The notes: generated from the letters alone by a model not told the origin. Positions 18,206-28,641 are shown, counted from the first letter of the stretch. The stretch: 64,000 nt of DNA from Saprospiraceae bacterium (GCA_016715105.1 JADKBO010000018.1:62001-126000); one strand, 5' to 3'. A program made the numbers and translations.

Positions 18206-18945
18206 AGGAAGTAATAGCTGTAAAAGGTCTCAATGTTTCGTATCAAAATAAACGCGTTTTGACCAATATTTACTTGACTGTTGAATCTGGGCAAACCTAT
18301 GGGGTCATCGGGCCAAATGGAGCTGGAAAATCAACTTTATTCAAATGCATATTGGGGTTGATAGAAGCAGATGCAGGTGAAATAAAAGTTTTTGATGAAT
18401 CCGTAGAATTCCATAGAAAACGGATTGCCTACGTTCCGCAAAGAGATGAAGTAGATTGGAGTTTCCCAGCTACCGTCCAGGATTTGGTTTTGATGGGCAG
18501 ATACCCTCACAAAAGAGTTTTGCAAAGGCTCAACAGCAAAGATCACGAAATTGCTCATTTTGCCATGGAGAAACTGGGAATTGCTGAATTTGCTAATAGA
18601 CAAATCGGGCAATTATCGGGTGGACAACAACAAAGAGTTTTCATCGCAAGAGCACTTGCCCAAGAAGCAGATTTATTCTTTTTTGACGAACCCTTTGTTG
18701 GTGTGGATATAACAACCGAAGAAAAAATTATAACCATCATGAAGGATCTTGCCCTTGCGGGAAAAACCGTCTTGGTTGTGCACCATGACTTATCAACAGT
18801 AGATCAATATTTTTCCAAGGTGATCATGATCAATCAAAGACTCATAGCTTATGGTGATACATCAGAGGTTTTCATACCTGAAAATATTGCGAAATGTTAC
18901 GGTGCCCAATTGACCATGCTGCATAAAACGGGCATTTATCAATAG
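18202..18945 (+). CDS. metal (Mn/Zn) ABC transporter ATP-binding protein
   Basis: The ATPase has Walker A GPNGAGKST (residues 37-45), Q-loop YVPQRDEVDW, signature LSGGQQQRVFIARAL, Walker B LFFFDEPFVGVD and the switch VLVVHHDLSTVDQYF. The VPQR-x-x-VDWSFP form is typical of the ZnuC/MntB/TroB group. Its ATG overlaps the binding-protein stop (18202-18205), so the two are translationally coupled. The expected membrane permease is missing downstream, where a convergent TraB gene ends 4 bp away. The permease must be elsewhere if the transporter works. Confidence 0.93.
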   Translation: MKEVIAVKGLNVSYQNKRVLTNIYLTVESGQTYGVIGPNGAGKSTLFKCILGLIEADAGEIKVFDESVEFHRKRIAYVPQRDEVDWSFPATVQDLVLMGRYPHKRVLQRLNSKDHEIAHFAMEKLGIAEFANRQIGQLSGGQQQRVFIARALAQEADLFFFDEPFVGVDITTEEKIITIMKDLALAGKTVLVVHHDLSTVDQYFSKVIMINQRLIAYGDTSEVFIPENIAKCYGAQLTMLHKTGIYQ

Positions 18946-18948
18946 CAA

Positions 18949-19749
18949 TTAAATGGAGACAGCTTCAATTTTTACTCCGCCTTTTTTAATGTAACTCAGC
19001 ATTCCGTACTGGCCCCAGAAATGTGCTGCCCCACAACACATAAAACTGGAAATTCGGTTTTCATTGACAATAGACACTACCCTATTGGCCATTTGTCTAT
19101 TCCTTTGATAAATAAGTTTTTCACGCAATGCACCCATACTTTTTTTAGACAAATGATAGATCACTTTGAGGTCTTGAGAAGCATATGCCTTTTCCAGATT
19201 TTTAATTTGTTTTCTGAATTTTCCTACATTTCTTACTACTCCTTTGAGCATTCTTAACTGTCCGTCAAGTGGAATAGATTTTGCAAGTGCTTCTTGAAAA
19301 GTTACCGATTCCAGCCCTCCAGTTTCCATTTGTTGATGCATAGCTTGTAAAAACAATAACATGTCAAGTGGTGGATCATTGTTGGGTGATAGTATTTTCT
19401 GAGCCATTAGTGCACTGATGTACATGGGATGCAGCTTACGGACTTGCTCGAACTCGAGGTCAAAATGTTTTGAAAGAATGATTTTCATTTTTTCAACCAT
19501 TTTATTATTGATGTGGTGTGTGATGTCTAACTCATCTTCAAAACTAAAAAGGGATTCTGAAGCTTCTCTTGGTTCGTTGAAATCTATTTCCCCATAATAG
19601 GCGCCACATCTCTCCAAATAAGCCAAAACATTTCCATAATGTTTGGTGGTAGCCTCATTGGATGTATGCATTGTACCAAATAGGTAATGGCTTCTTTCGG
19701 AACCTTCTTTCGATAATTTAAATAATAAAGTGTTAGATTGGATTCCCAC
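18949..19749 (-). CDS. TraB/GumN family protein
   Basis: The 266-residue protein carries the family's N-terminal LFGTMHTSNE motif and C-terminal FMCCGAAHFWGQYGMLSYIKKGG, both with conserved glycine-histidine features. Related proteins include TIKI metalloproteases and the plasmid pheromone-shutdown protein TraB, so hydrolase activity is possible but unproven. No signal peptide is apparent. It is the last gene of the ridA-aroE-PRODH-traB operon and starts 2 bp after the proline dehydrogenase stop. Confidence 0.85.
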   Translation of the reverse strand: MGIQSNTLLFKLSKEGSERSHYLFGTMHTSNEATTKHYGNVLAYLERCGAYYGEIDFNEPREASESLFSFEDELDITHHINNKMVEKMKIILSKHFDLEFEQVRKLHPMYISALMAQKILSPNNDPPLDMLLFLQAMHQQMETGGLESVTFQEALAKSIPLDGQLRMLKGVVRNVGKFRKQIKNLEKAYASQDLKVIYHLSKKSMGALREKLIYQRNRQMANRVVSIVNENRISSFMCCGAAHFWGQYGMLSYIKKGGVKIEAVSI

Positions 19750-19751
19750 TT

Positions 19752-20978
19752 TTATAGTCTTCTGCGAGTAATTTCCTTATTGAGAAGGGTTAATTCTCTG
19801 CTAGTTTCTCCTGTTATGGATGTATTTTCTTGTGCCCTGCGAATCAAATAGGGAATAACTTCTTTGACTGGGCCGTAGGGCACATATTTCGCAACATTAA
19901 ATCCTGCATTTGCAAGATTAAAGGTGATGTAATCGCTCATACCATAAAGTTGACAAAAATTGATATGTGCGTGTGTTTTGTCCAAACCTCTGTTTATGAT
20001 TTCGTCGGCCATAACTTTATTGGAATGCAAGTTGTGTGTTGCATTACAAAAGCCTATCGTTTCATAATTTTCCAAACAATAAAGCACAGCTTCATCATAA
20101 TCATGATCTGTGGCATCCTTTGTTTTGTGAATGGGAGATTCATAGCCCATTTCCAGAGCCCTTTTATTTTCTTTTTCCATGTACGCGCCCCTCACCAATT
20201 TAGCTCCAAAAATAAAATCCTTGGCCAGTGCTATTTGGTGATCCTTTTTGAGTTGCGCTAGTTTGCTATGCTGGTAACATTGATAGGTGTTGTAAACAAT
20301 TACTTTTTCTTTATTGTAATATTCCATCATTTCCATGGCCAACTGATCTATTGGTTTTTGAATCCAACTTTCTTCGGCATCAATAAAAACACCAACACCT
20401 AATTCAGATGCCTTACTGCAAATCTTATCCAACCGGTTTTCAAGTTTTGAAAAAAGATTTTGTTCTCTTTTATCCAATTCCAAACCTGAATTGAGTTTTT
20501 CTAAAATTTCATTTTTTACCAGACCCGTAATTTTGATGCTGATGACGGGCACACTGTTATTGGCGGCGGCCATTTCCAAAGCCTTCAGATTTTCATACAT
20601 CACCTCATCTAAATCCTCTTCTTTTGATTTGCCTTCTGCCCCATAATCCAAGATGGTCAGCGTATCAAGATGATAAAGTTTGTCTATGGTTTTTTGACTG
20701 TGGAGAATTGTGTCGCCACCTACAAATTGTTTAAAAATGGTGCTCTTGATGATTGTTTCAGCAAATGGGAAACGAAGTTTAATGGCCCAAAGTGCCAATT
20801 TGCTTGAAATATTAACCAACATTGGGCTATTCATCAGTCTGAATAACAGTGCGGTTCTTTTTAACTCAAAATCTGATTTAAAGGAAAATGCTATTTCGGT
20901 ATTAGAAAAATCGACAGGACTCCCCGAAGGTTCAGGTTCCTCGTTCAACTCAATTATTTTTGATTCCATATCTCCCAA
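19752..20978 (-). CDS. proline dehydrogenase
   Basis: This flavoenzyme oxidises proline to pyrroline-5-carboxylate and passes electrons to quinone. The 408-residue single-domain form lacks the aldehyde dehydrogenase part of PutA. Family motifs are present: VFIDAEESWIQKPID, VIVYNTYQCYQHSKL, FGAKLVRGAYMEKENKRA, FCNATHNLHSNK and the C-terminal YVPYGPVKEVIPYLIRRAQEN that binds FAD and substrate. The start (20978, or Met4 at 20969) lies inside the end of aroE, so the two genes overlap by about 25 bp. Confidence 0.95.
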   Translation of the reverse strand: MGDMESKIIELNEEPEPSGSPVDFSNTEIAFSFKSDFELKRTALLFRLMNSPMLVNISSKLALWAIKLRFPFAETIIKSTIFKQFVGGDTILHSQKTIDKLYHLDTLTILDYGAEGKSKEEDLDEVMYENLKALEMAAANNSVPVISIKITGLVKNEILEKLNSGLELDKREQNLFSKLENRLDKICSKASELGVGVFIDAEESWIQKPIDQLAMEMMEYYNKEKVIVYNTYQCYQHSKLAQLKKDHQIALAKDFIFGAKLVRGAYMEKENKRALEMGYESPIHKTKDATDHDYDEAVLYCLENYETIGFCNATHNLHSNKVMADEIINRGLDKTHAHINFCQLYGMSDYITFNLANAGFNVAKYVPYGPVKEVIPYLIRRAQENTSITGETSRELTLLNKEITRRRL

Positions 20979-21694
20979 GATTTTTCTGCCTGAAGAACCA
21001 ACATATCAGCACCGTTTTTTGTTTTGGCGCCCATTTCCTTCCCTTTTCTCAGGAATGAAGTTTCTGCAGGATTGTATACAAGATCATAAAGATAGTGATT
21101 TTTACTCAGAACGTCATAAGGTAAATTCGGATATTCATCAACCTGTGGATACATTCCTAATGGCGTGGTGTTGATGATCAAACGGTGATCTTGTACCATC
21201 GAAGGGGTGAGTTGTTCATAAGTGATGTAATCTTGCTTCCTTGATATTACTAAATATGGAATTTTCAAGGCATTCAAAACATAAAATACTGCCTTTGCTG
21301 CGCCGCCTGTCCCTAAAACCAGGGCTTTACCATCGAAACTTTGACCAATGAAATCCAGTAAGGAAGTTCTAAACCCATATTCATCTGTATTGAAACCATA
21401 AAGTAATCCGTTGACATTTTTAACACAATTGACTGCCCCAATAGCTGTGGCACAATCATCAGTTTCTTTTAAAAAATCGAGGATATCTTCTTTGTATGGA
21501 ATGGTAACGTTAAAACCGAGTACACCATCATCAATGATTTTCTGCACCTCCAAAATATGTTGTAAAGGATAAGCTTCATAAGAACAACCTTCAATATTTT
21601 CTTTCTCAAACTTTTCTGCAAAGTATTTCGGAGAAAATGAATGAGACAAAGGGAAGCCGATCAAGCCATATTTTTTCACTTCAATGGTTTCCAT
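20954..21694 (-). CDS. aroE: shikimate dehydrogenase (NADP+)
   Basis: AroE reduces 3-dehydroshikimate to shikimate in aromatic amino acid synthesis. YGLIGFPLSHSFSPKYF near the N-terminus binds shikimate, FNVTIPYKEDIL holds the catalytic lysine, and ALVLGTGGAAKAVFYVLNAL is the NADP-binding glycine loop. INTTPLGMYP and NGADMLVLQAEKSWEIW complete the family signature. The 246-residue length is typical for Bacteroidota. It starts 3 bp after the ridA stop and overlaps the proline dehydrogenase start. Confidence 0.96.
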   Translation of the reverse strand: METIEVKKYGLIGFPLSHSFSPKYFAEKFEKENIEGCSYEAYPLQHILEVQKIIDDGVLGFNVTIPYKEDILDFLKETDDCATAIGAVNCVKNVNGLLYGFNTDEYGFRTSLLDFIGQSFDGKALVLGTGGAAKAVFYVLNALKIPYLVISRKQDYITYEQLTPSMVQDHRLIINTTPLGMYPQVDEYPNLPYDVLSKNHYLYDLVYNPAETSFLRKGKEMGAKTKNGADMLVLQAEKSWEIWNQK

Positions 21695-21697
21695 ACT

Positions 21698-22078
21698 TTA
21701 TTTTACGGCTATGCAAGAAATTTCAACATTTACATATTTGGGCAAATTGGCAACTTGCACAGTTTCTCTTGCAGGCGCTATCAAGCCCTCAAAATATTGA
21801 GCATAAATGGCATTCATCCTACCAAACATTTCCATATCTGAAAGAAAAATGGTCGTTTTTACCACATTTCCAAAAGAAAATCCTGCTTCCTCCAACACAG
21901 CTTTCAAGTTTTCCATTACCTGGGTAGTTTCGGCTTCAATGTTATCCATCATCAAGTTGCCCGTGGATGGATCCAACGCGATTTGGCCAGAAAGGTAAAG
22001 AGTATTTCCTGCTAAAATTGCTTGATTATATGGTCCAACTGGAGCTGGAGCATTTATAGTTTTTATGATCTTTTGCAC
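21698..22078 (-). CDS. ridA: RidA family 2-iminopropanoate/enamine deaminase
   Basis: The 126-residue protein matches RidA across its length: NAPAPVGPYNQAILAGNTLYLSGQIALDP, ENLKAVLEEAGFSFGNVVKTTIFL, and PARETVQVANLPKYVNVEISCIAV with the catalytic arginine. RidA hydrolyses reactive enamine/imine intermediates released by PLP enzymes such as threonine dehydratase. It heads a leftward four-gene operon with aroE, proline dehydrogenase and a TraB protein. Confidence 0.96.
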   Translation of the reverse strand: MQKIIKTINAPAPVGPYNQAILAGNTLYLSGQIALDPSTGNLMMDNIEAETTQVMENLKAVLEEAGFSFGNVVKTTIFLSDMEMFGRMNAIYAQYFEGLIAPARETVQVANLPKYVNVEISCIAVK

Positions 22079-22252
22079 TTCGATTTCTTTTATTCTATTT
22101 TAAAAACTGCAAATCAGTATTCAAGCGCTAAATTAGCACCAATAAACTATATTAAAAAATACTTATTGGTTTACCTCAAGACATTTATCGCAGGTATTTA
22201 TTGTTTGATCACAAAGAATTGCTTTCATTTAGAAGAATAAGTTATAAAACTC

Positions 22253-23613
22253 ATGACAGATTTTCCTGTACAATTTATTGAAATCATTGAAAACAAACTT
22301 CCATCCGATTCAACAGCATTTTTCGAATCAATAGACAATCCAGTTGTTACTTCCATACGCCTTAATTTACAACATTCACAAAAAGTTGATCTAGACTTGA
22401 CGGATGCAGTGCCTTGGTGTGATCACGGATTTTTTTTAAAGGATCGACCCTCTTTTTCTCTTGATCCTCAATTTCATGGCGGAGCTTATTATGTGCAAGA
22501 ATCTTCTTCCATGTTTATTGATTATGTGATCAAACAAATCAAAAAAGAAATGAGTGGGCACCTACTCGTTCTCGATTTGTGTGCTGCACCGGGTGGTAAG
22601 ACAACTTTACTTTTAGACGCACTGATCCTCATGATGTAATTGTTACCAATGAAACCATTCGCGCGCGAGCTCAAATACTCAAGGAAAATGTCCTCAAATG
22701 GGGACGCTCAAACTGTGTGGTAACGCACATGGATCCAAACGAATTTAATAAATCAAAAATCTTATACGACATTATTTTGGTAGACGCGCCATGCAGTGGA
22801 GAAGGTATGTTCAGAAAGGATAAAAATGCAATTGCTGAATGGTCTGTAGAAAATGTGAATTTGTGTGCGTCCCGTCAGCAACGCATTTTGCAAGACATTT
22901 TGCCCTGTCTCAAACCTGGTGGTTTCCTGATTTATAGTACTTGTACATTCAATGATCAAGAGAATATAGACAATATAACATTGATTGGCAATAAATATGC
23001 CATGCAACCAATACGCTTTGAGTTACCTGAAAAATGGGGAATTGAAGAAGTGACAAAGTCAGGATTTTATGGGTATCATTTTTATCCAAATAAAGTGCGC
23101 GGAGAGGGATTGTTCTGCTCTGTCTTGAGAAAAGAACATGGTGAAAATGTCAAAGAAATTTTTCATACCAACCGAAGCAAATTGCGATCACTAGAAAAAA
23201 GTGAAGTTTCTTTAGTTGGTACATTTATGAAAAAGGAATCTTTAGCCAATTTACTGATACATGAAAATGGAGATGTTTACCATTATAGCAATGAAACATT
23301 AAAAATGATGCACACTCTTGCTAATGATTATAGGTTGGTTTATTCTGGAACCAAATGTGGTAATATCAATAAGAAACTCTTTATCCCCGATCATGCTTTG
23401 GCATTGTCTGACTTGGTTTCTCCTGAAATACCCAGACTAGAGATGACATTGTCAGAAGCCTTGGATTTTTTAAGACGATCGCTTACAAAAGTAGAAAGTG
23501 AGGCAAAGTCATGGACTATTGCGTGCTACAACGGTACCCAATTGGGGTGGTTTAAAAATTTAGGAAACAGGATTAATAACTATCTTCCAACAGAATATAG
23601 ACTCAGGATGTAA
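22253..23613 (+). CDS. RsmF-like rRNA cytosine-C5 methyltransferase (frameshifted near 22618)
   Basis: The protein belongs to the NOL1/NOP2/Sun family. The first frame (to 22639) carries the SAM-binding LDLCAAPGGKTTLLLDA. The second frame carries VTNETIRARAQILKENV, the catalytic VDAPCSGEGMFRK and YSTCTFNDQEN. The frames join as LLLDA-TDPHDVIVTNE if one base is restored near 22618, giving 453 residues. The C-terminal part (LSEALDFLRRSLTKVES...YNGTQLGWFKNLGNRINNYLP) is the RsmF C-terminal domain. E. coli RsmF methylates C1407 of 16S rRNA; the exact target here is inferred. Both catalytic motifs survive, so the shift is probably a sequencing error. Confidence 0.87.
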
Positions 23614-23642
23614 GTTTCTATTTTGAAACGGTATGCTTATTA

Positions 23643-24752
23643 TTATAAAGCACTGGTCACGGACTCTTCCAAATTGAACCTTGGATCAATAGCTGCAATT
23701 TTGCCTTCTCTATCAACCAAAAATGTTTTTGGAATACCAGAAACCCCATACATAGCAGCAGCTTTGGAATCCCATTTGAGTAAATCACTCACGTGTCCAT
23801 TCCACAAAAGATTATCGGTTCTGATTGCTTCAATCCATCTTTCTTTTTGGCGATCAAGGTTCATCTGCACTTGACTATTATCACCCAAAGCCTGTCTGGT
23901 ACGATTATCCAGTCCATCTAATGATACACTAAAAACATCAAATCCTTTACCTTTGTATTTGTTGTAAATTTCTACAACATGAGGGTTTGCTTTTCTGCAT
24001 GGGCCACACCAAGATGCCCAGAAGTCCAATAGGACTACTTTACCTTTGTAATCACTCAATTTTTTTATCTTCCCATTTACATCTGGCAATTGGATGTCAG
24101 GCGCAGTCATTCCAACTTGAATAATAGAAGCTGCATCTTTTCTAGATTTGGATTTTTGCAATTCACCAGCTAATAAAACATATTGATCAGCCCAGTCTTC
24201 TTTTGGAAATTTATCTTTTAATTTGCTGGCAGCCAATGTATGAAGGTCTGCAAAGTCATCAACAAAAGTAAACATCTTACTAGTGATCATAAAAGCAGTC
24301 AATGGATCTGGTTCATTCTTTACCATTTCGGTCAACTGTGGTACATCTATCTTTTTCTGCACAAAATCATCCACCACTTTCAGGAATTTTTCCATTGAAG
24401 GTGCACCAGTGATTTTCCAATTCATTTCTCTTATTTTGTTGATATCGGCATCAATCTCAACATTTTTTTCAGTGCCATCAAAAACCAAATCAAGTGTCTG
24501 TACACCAGCTCTAATTCTATAAAAACCTGGTTTTATACCATTTGGAAAATTAAGATCAAATTTACCTGAACCGTCGGTTTTGCTGGTTAATAAAATTTCA
24601 TTGGTATTATCTAGACTGATTTTATCAAAATAAATACTCATATTTTCTGCGTTTTTCAAAACTCCAGAAATGTTTGTACCTGATTTTGCGCCGCAAGAAC
24701 TCAGTATCGAAATTGCAATTGTGAAAAAAGAAAAATAAAATATCTGTTTCAT
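23643..24752 (-). CDS. TlpA-like thioredoxin-fold lipoprotein with DUF4369-type N-domain
   Basis: The signal peptide ends in the lipobox ILSSC (Cys20), so the protein is a lipoprotein. Residues 25-125 form a beta-rich domain like DUF4369, common in Bacteroidota TlpA proteins. A helical linker precedes the thioredoxin-like domain (about 212-369) with APDIQLPDVNGK, WASWCGPCRK (Cys249 and Cys252), and the cis-proline segment GVSGIPKTFLVDREG. It likely reduces disulfides in the periplasm. It is transcribed alone and converges on the RsmF-like gene. A TATATTTG box lies about 62 bp upstream. Confidence 0.92.
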   Translation of the reverse strand: MKQIFYFSFFTIAISILSSCGAKSGTNISGVLKNAENMSIYFDKISLDNTNEILLTSKTDGSGKFDLNFPNGIKPGFYRIRAGVQTLDLVFDGTEKNVEIDADINKIREMNWKITGAPSMEKFLKVVDDFVQKKIDVPQLTEMVKNEPDPLTAFMITSKMFTFVDDFADLHTLAASKLKDKFPKEDWADQYVLLAGELQKSKSRKDAASIIQVGMTAPDIQLPDVNGKIKKLSDYKGKVVLLDFWASWCGPCRKANPHVVEIYNKYKGKGFDVFSVSLDGLDNRTRQALGDNSQVQMNLDRQKERWIEAIRTDNLLWNGHVSDLLKWDSKAAAMYGVSGIPKTFLVDREGKIAAIDPRFNLEESVTSAL

Positions 24753-24813
24753 TGTAAATTCTGTTTTAGTGCGAAAAAAGCATTCATCATGTTTTTCTGC
24801 TAAATTTTAACTG

Positions 24814-24821
24814 CAAATATA
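24814..24821 (-). promoter_or_regulatory. -7 box of the TlpA-like gene
   Basis: TATATTTG on the minus strand fits TAnnTTTG and lies about 62 bp before the ATG at 24752. No well-spaced TTG was found upstream. Confidence 0.4.
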
Positions 24822-24978
24822 CAAAAACCCAAATGACAGAAATGGTGTAGCCCATTAAATATGAGTTAAAATTATACTATAAATATGCAGTCTTGAAGCA
24901 GCTGTTGGCCAATATCATGATGATTAGACTAGTTTAAATATCTGGAAAGAAGGTCAGCCAACCCGAAATTTAAAATTA

Positions 24979-27047
24979 TCAAAAGGCAAACCTGAGTTGG
25001 ACTTTTACTTCTGAGCGCACATTGCCGTCAATTTTTTCATTACCTGAGCTGATAACATCTACATTATCAAAAACGGTATGTGCATACTTTGCTTCCAAGG
25101 TCAAGCGCCTGCTCAGCTTTTGCTTATAAATTAGATACATTCGCTTCCCTCTATTTTGAAAAAAAGGAATGCTGTATTCATACAACAAATCATTTTCAAA
25201 CATATAAATACGAGTATCAAAATTTGCAGCATCAAAAATGGCATACCTTGCTATGATATCAAATGACTTACCCATTGGTTTATAACTAAGATCTGCAAAC
25301 ATTAAAACACCATTGGATTTTATGCCATCTGACTGCGAAAATGAAAATTCCGTCCTTGCCTTAACGTCTATGTCTTTATTGATTTTCTGACTAAAATGCA
25401 CTCTAAATTTTTGGACGATGAAATCTGTGAGTGGATCAATTTTTTCAACATTTAGAGAAGAATTTCTTTGTTTTTGCTCATATCGATACAAGATGTAGGC
25501 ATTAAACTTTCTTTTCTTGTTGTATTCCAAACGCAAAAAATACTCTTTGCCACTACTTGGTGCATCAATACGATACCGCAACCATTCGTGTTTCCATAAG
25601 TCGTGATAAGCACTAAGTTTCCATTCATTATTGGGCCTGAACTCAGCACCAACATAATATCCCTTTTCATCAATGGGTAGGAACCTTCTGCAAAAGCATT
25701 CGCTTCCAAAACTTGATAATCTTTATCAAAATCTCTGTAAGAAACAGCAAAATCTACTCTTTTATCCAAGGCAACCAAAACATTATGCGTCATTGCCCTA
25801 CCCCCATTGTCACTTTGAGCCACCTCACCGAACAAGTTGATGTTTTTAAATCGGTAATCGTAGTCAACAGAAATATTCATCAAGTCTTTGCCAGAAAAAT
25901 AAAAATTCCGATAAGGAGCTTCGGGTCTTTTCAAAGGCGAACTAAAGTTGTATTGTAAGTAATTAACTCCGATATTTAGATTTTTGTAGTTTAAATCTAA
26001 GACAGCACCAATATTTTGTTGCGTTATGGATCCTTTATTGGCAATTTCGGAAGCAGTCCTATGCAAACCTCCCTGTAGCAAGGAACTAAAAAATTCTTCT
26101 GGTTCATTTTCAATGGTGTCTAATGCCAGTGATCCATCGATTTTTTTCTGCGAATATGCAAGGGTCAAAGAAGCCCAATCAGCTAATCGCAAAGAAGTTG
26201 CCAAACCTCTGAAGTATAAATTTTCATTCACAGAACTGTACTGTCTGAGGTGATTTCTATTTTTCTTGAATGAGGTCACAAATGCGCTTTTGCCAAATCC
26301 AAATCCATTATGCAGAATCAACCCTTGTCCCATGCTCATGGTGTAATCACCCAGTGCCACTTGTTCAACCCAATGATTAACTTTTTCTGCATAGAGGTAT
26401 CCGGAATAAAAGTCAAAACCATTTTTATTTCCTTGTTTAAAAAAAGCTTCACCTGGATCCTTCTCCATAGTAAATCCAGCCTTGAGCCTTCTACCCGCAT
26501 CAAAACGATATCTGGCGTAAAGATAATTTGGATCACCGGCATACTTTGTTTCATTATTGGCATTTGAAATATACCCGGCCTTGTCTTGAAGGGTACGTTT
26601 GTACTTCAAAAAAACCTGAGATCTACCAGCGGCCAGTAAATCCTTGATATTGATATTCTCAGATGCATTTCCTACCGTTGTAAAAGGCAAAAGCATTTTC
26701 ACCTTAGTCATATCCAAACCCTCAATTGTTTGCAATTCTTCCAAAGAGATAAAGTCGCCATACTCTGTTCTGTGGTCAATGATTGCTTGGATTTCAACAG
26801 GATTTAAGAAAAAGAGCTCCATGAATCGAGAAGCGGTTGCTGTATTAATATTCAATGGATTACTCTGGAAATCATACAATCGCTCAAAGGCTGTGTTGTT
26901 GTCAAAGTCTTCGATTTCATTGTTCTCAAGATAAAATTCCAAAATTCTTTCTACAATGGTGCTGACCGAATCTGACTGCGCAGAAAGAGAAAACATAGCC
27001 CATGGACTTAAAAATAAAAAAAGCAAAAAGGAATTTTTCTTCGACAT
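24979..27047 (-). CDS. helix-hairpin-helix outer membrane beta-barrel protein (frameshifted near 25676)
   Basis: A signal peptide (residues 1-23, ending SLSA) is followed by a ComEA-like helix-hairpin-helix region (about 63-121: LNINTATASRFMEL, then YGDFISLEELQTIEGLD). The remaining 550 residues are alternating beta strands rich in aromatic residues (VFLKYKR, YARYRFDAGRR, LRFAF at the very end), as in an outer membrane barrel. The frame breaks near 25676; restoring one C joins AEGSYP to IDEKGYYVGAEFRPNNEW and gives 689 residues. A DNA-binding-type HhH module on a barrel suggests DNA handling at the surface, but this is inference; such proteins in Bacteroidota are uncharacterised. Confidence 0.8.
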
Positions 27048-27157
27048 ATCAGCCTAGTTTCAAGACATAAATCGAAAGTCTAAAAAACTATCTGCAAATT
27101 GAAATTTTATCCAACATATTTACATTAAAGTGATATAAATTACTTAAAATTAATATT

Positions 27158-27196
27158 TGATATCACTGGTATCACAATTCTTTGTGTTTATATTTG
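27158..27196 (+). promoter_or_regulatory. MATE gene promoter and short inverted repeat
   Basis: TATATTTG (27189-27196) lies only 6 bp before the ATG at 27203, so the transcript may be leaderless or nearly so. Just upstream, TGATA-N7-TATCA (27158-27174) is a short inverted repeat that could bind a regulator. Confidence 0.4.
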
Positions 27197-27202
27197 TAGT
27201 CT

Positions 27203-28540
27203 ATGAGCATCAAAACATCCTTTGGTCACATTTTTAGGATATCACTTCCCATCATGATTGGAAGTGCTGCGCAAAATGCCATAGTACTTTGTGATAACAT
27301 ATTTCTCTATCATTACAACTCCATAGATTTTGCTGCAATTGGCCTTATTGGAGCATTTTATCTCATTGTGATTGCCATTGGTTACGGCTTTTCTAGAGGT
27401 GGGCAAATACTCATTGCTCGTAAATTTGGAGAAAAACAGTATTATAAAATAGGTTCGTATTTTCAGAGTTTGATTTTCTATGAGTTATTCATGGCTCTTG
27501 TCATCTTTCTCCTGATCCATTTTTTTTCTGTTCCCTTCTTTTCAATGTTGATCAATGATCCCGAGATATTGAAATTATGTATTTCCTACATAACCCTCAG
27601 GAGTTACGGTCTTTTTTTCAGCTTTGTAGGAGTGTCAATAATTGCAATGTATACTGGAATTGCGAAGACAAAATTTATCGTCATTGATACAGCAATTCTT
27701 ACCATAAGCAATGTGGTGCTCAATTATGTTTTAATATATGGCCATTTGGGATTTGAGCCTATGGGAATTAAAGGGGCAGCGATTGCAAGCACTTTGTCTG
27801 AAGTCATTGCTTTTATCGCTTTTATTTTATACATGATTTATGACAAAAGCAACCGCAAATTTCATTTGTTGAGTTTGAATAAGTTGGAATTTAGTTTGTT
27901 TAAGGATTGTTTTAGTATTTCCTTTCCAATTGTAGCACAGTCGTTTCTTGGGCTAGGTGCATACTTTTTATTTTTTACGTGGATAGAAAACAACAGTGCT
28001 TCTGATCTTCAAATATCCAATTTGATCCGGAATGTTTACCTTATACTTTCCATTCCAACATGGGGCTTTTCGACAGGTATCAATACCATGGTATCATTGT
28101 TCATAGGTGGCCAAAAAAGGCAGGCAGTTATTCCTATCACCAACAAAACAAACATGCTTAATGTAGCAGCTACATTGATCATTGCTTTGCCCATTTTGAT
28201 TTTCCCACAAATCTTTTTATACCCCTTGTATGGGGGTTCTAATGACGGTTTGATAGAAATGTCTAAAGGTTTGCTTTTGATGCTCAACCTGATTCTATTG
28301 TTTTTTGGCGTTGGATCAATTTATTTAAATGGCATCATCGGGACAGGTCATACCAAAACGGCATTAATCATACAAGCCTTGGGCACTTTGCTGTATTTGA
28401 TTTATGAATATATTGTTTTGAAGGTGTACAAACTCAACTTGTATTGGGCTTGGTCTGGTGAATTTGTTTATTGGGGATTTATTTTAATCATGTCAGTTAT
28501 TTATCTCAAATCACGCAAATGGCATTTTAGAAAATTCTAG
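27203..28540 (+). CDS. MATE family efflux transporter
   Basis: The 445-residue protein has twelve likely membrane helices in two halves. The N-terminal LPIMIGSAAQNAIVLCDNIFLYHY and the first-half SRGGQILIARKFGE match the MATE/NorM layout, and the second half repeats it (SFPIVAQSFLGLGAYFLFFTW; GINTMVSLFIGGQKRQAV). MATE proteins export cationic compounds using sodium or protons; the substrate cannot be read. The gene stands alone. Confidence 0.9.
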   Translation: MSIKTSFGHIFRISLPIMIGSAAQNAIVLCDNIFLYHYNSIDFAAIGLIGAFYLIVIAIGYGFSRGGQILIARKFGEKQYYKIGSYFQSLIFYELFMALVIFLLIHFFSVPFFSMLINDPEILKLCISYITLRSYGLFFSFVGVSIIAMYTGIAKTKFIVIDTAILTISNVVLNYVLIYGHLGFEPMGIKGAAIASTLSEVIAFIAFILYMIYDKSNRKFHLLSLNKLEFSLFKDCFSISFPIVAQSFLGLGAYFLFFTWIENNSASDLQISNLIRNVYLILSIPTWGFSTGINTMVSLFIGGQKRQAVIPITNKTNMLNVAATLIIALPILIFPQIFLYPLYGGSNDGLIEMSKGLLLMLNLILLFFGVGSIYLNGIIGTGHTKTALIIQALGTLLYLIYEYIVLKVYKLNLYWAWSGEFVYWGFILIMSVIYLKSRKWHFRKF

Positions 28541-28641
28541 AGCTATCAATAATTTTGCCTTAAAAAAAAATTCGCTTAAAACTAATTATACATTACATTC
28601 GTTGCAAGTTGTATTATGTCTTTTATCACTAATTTTTAACA

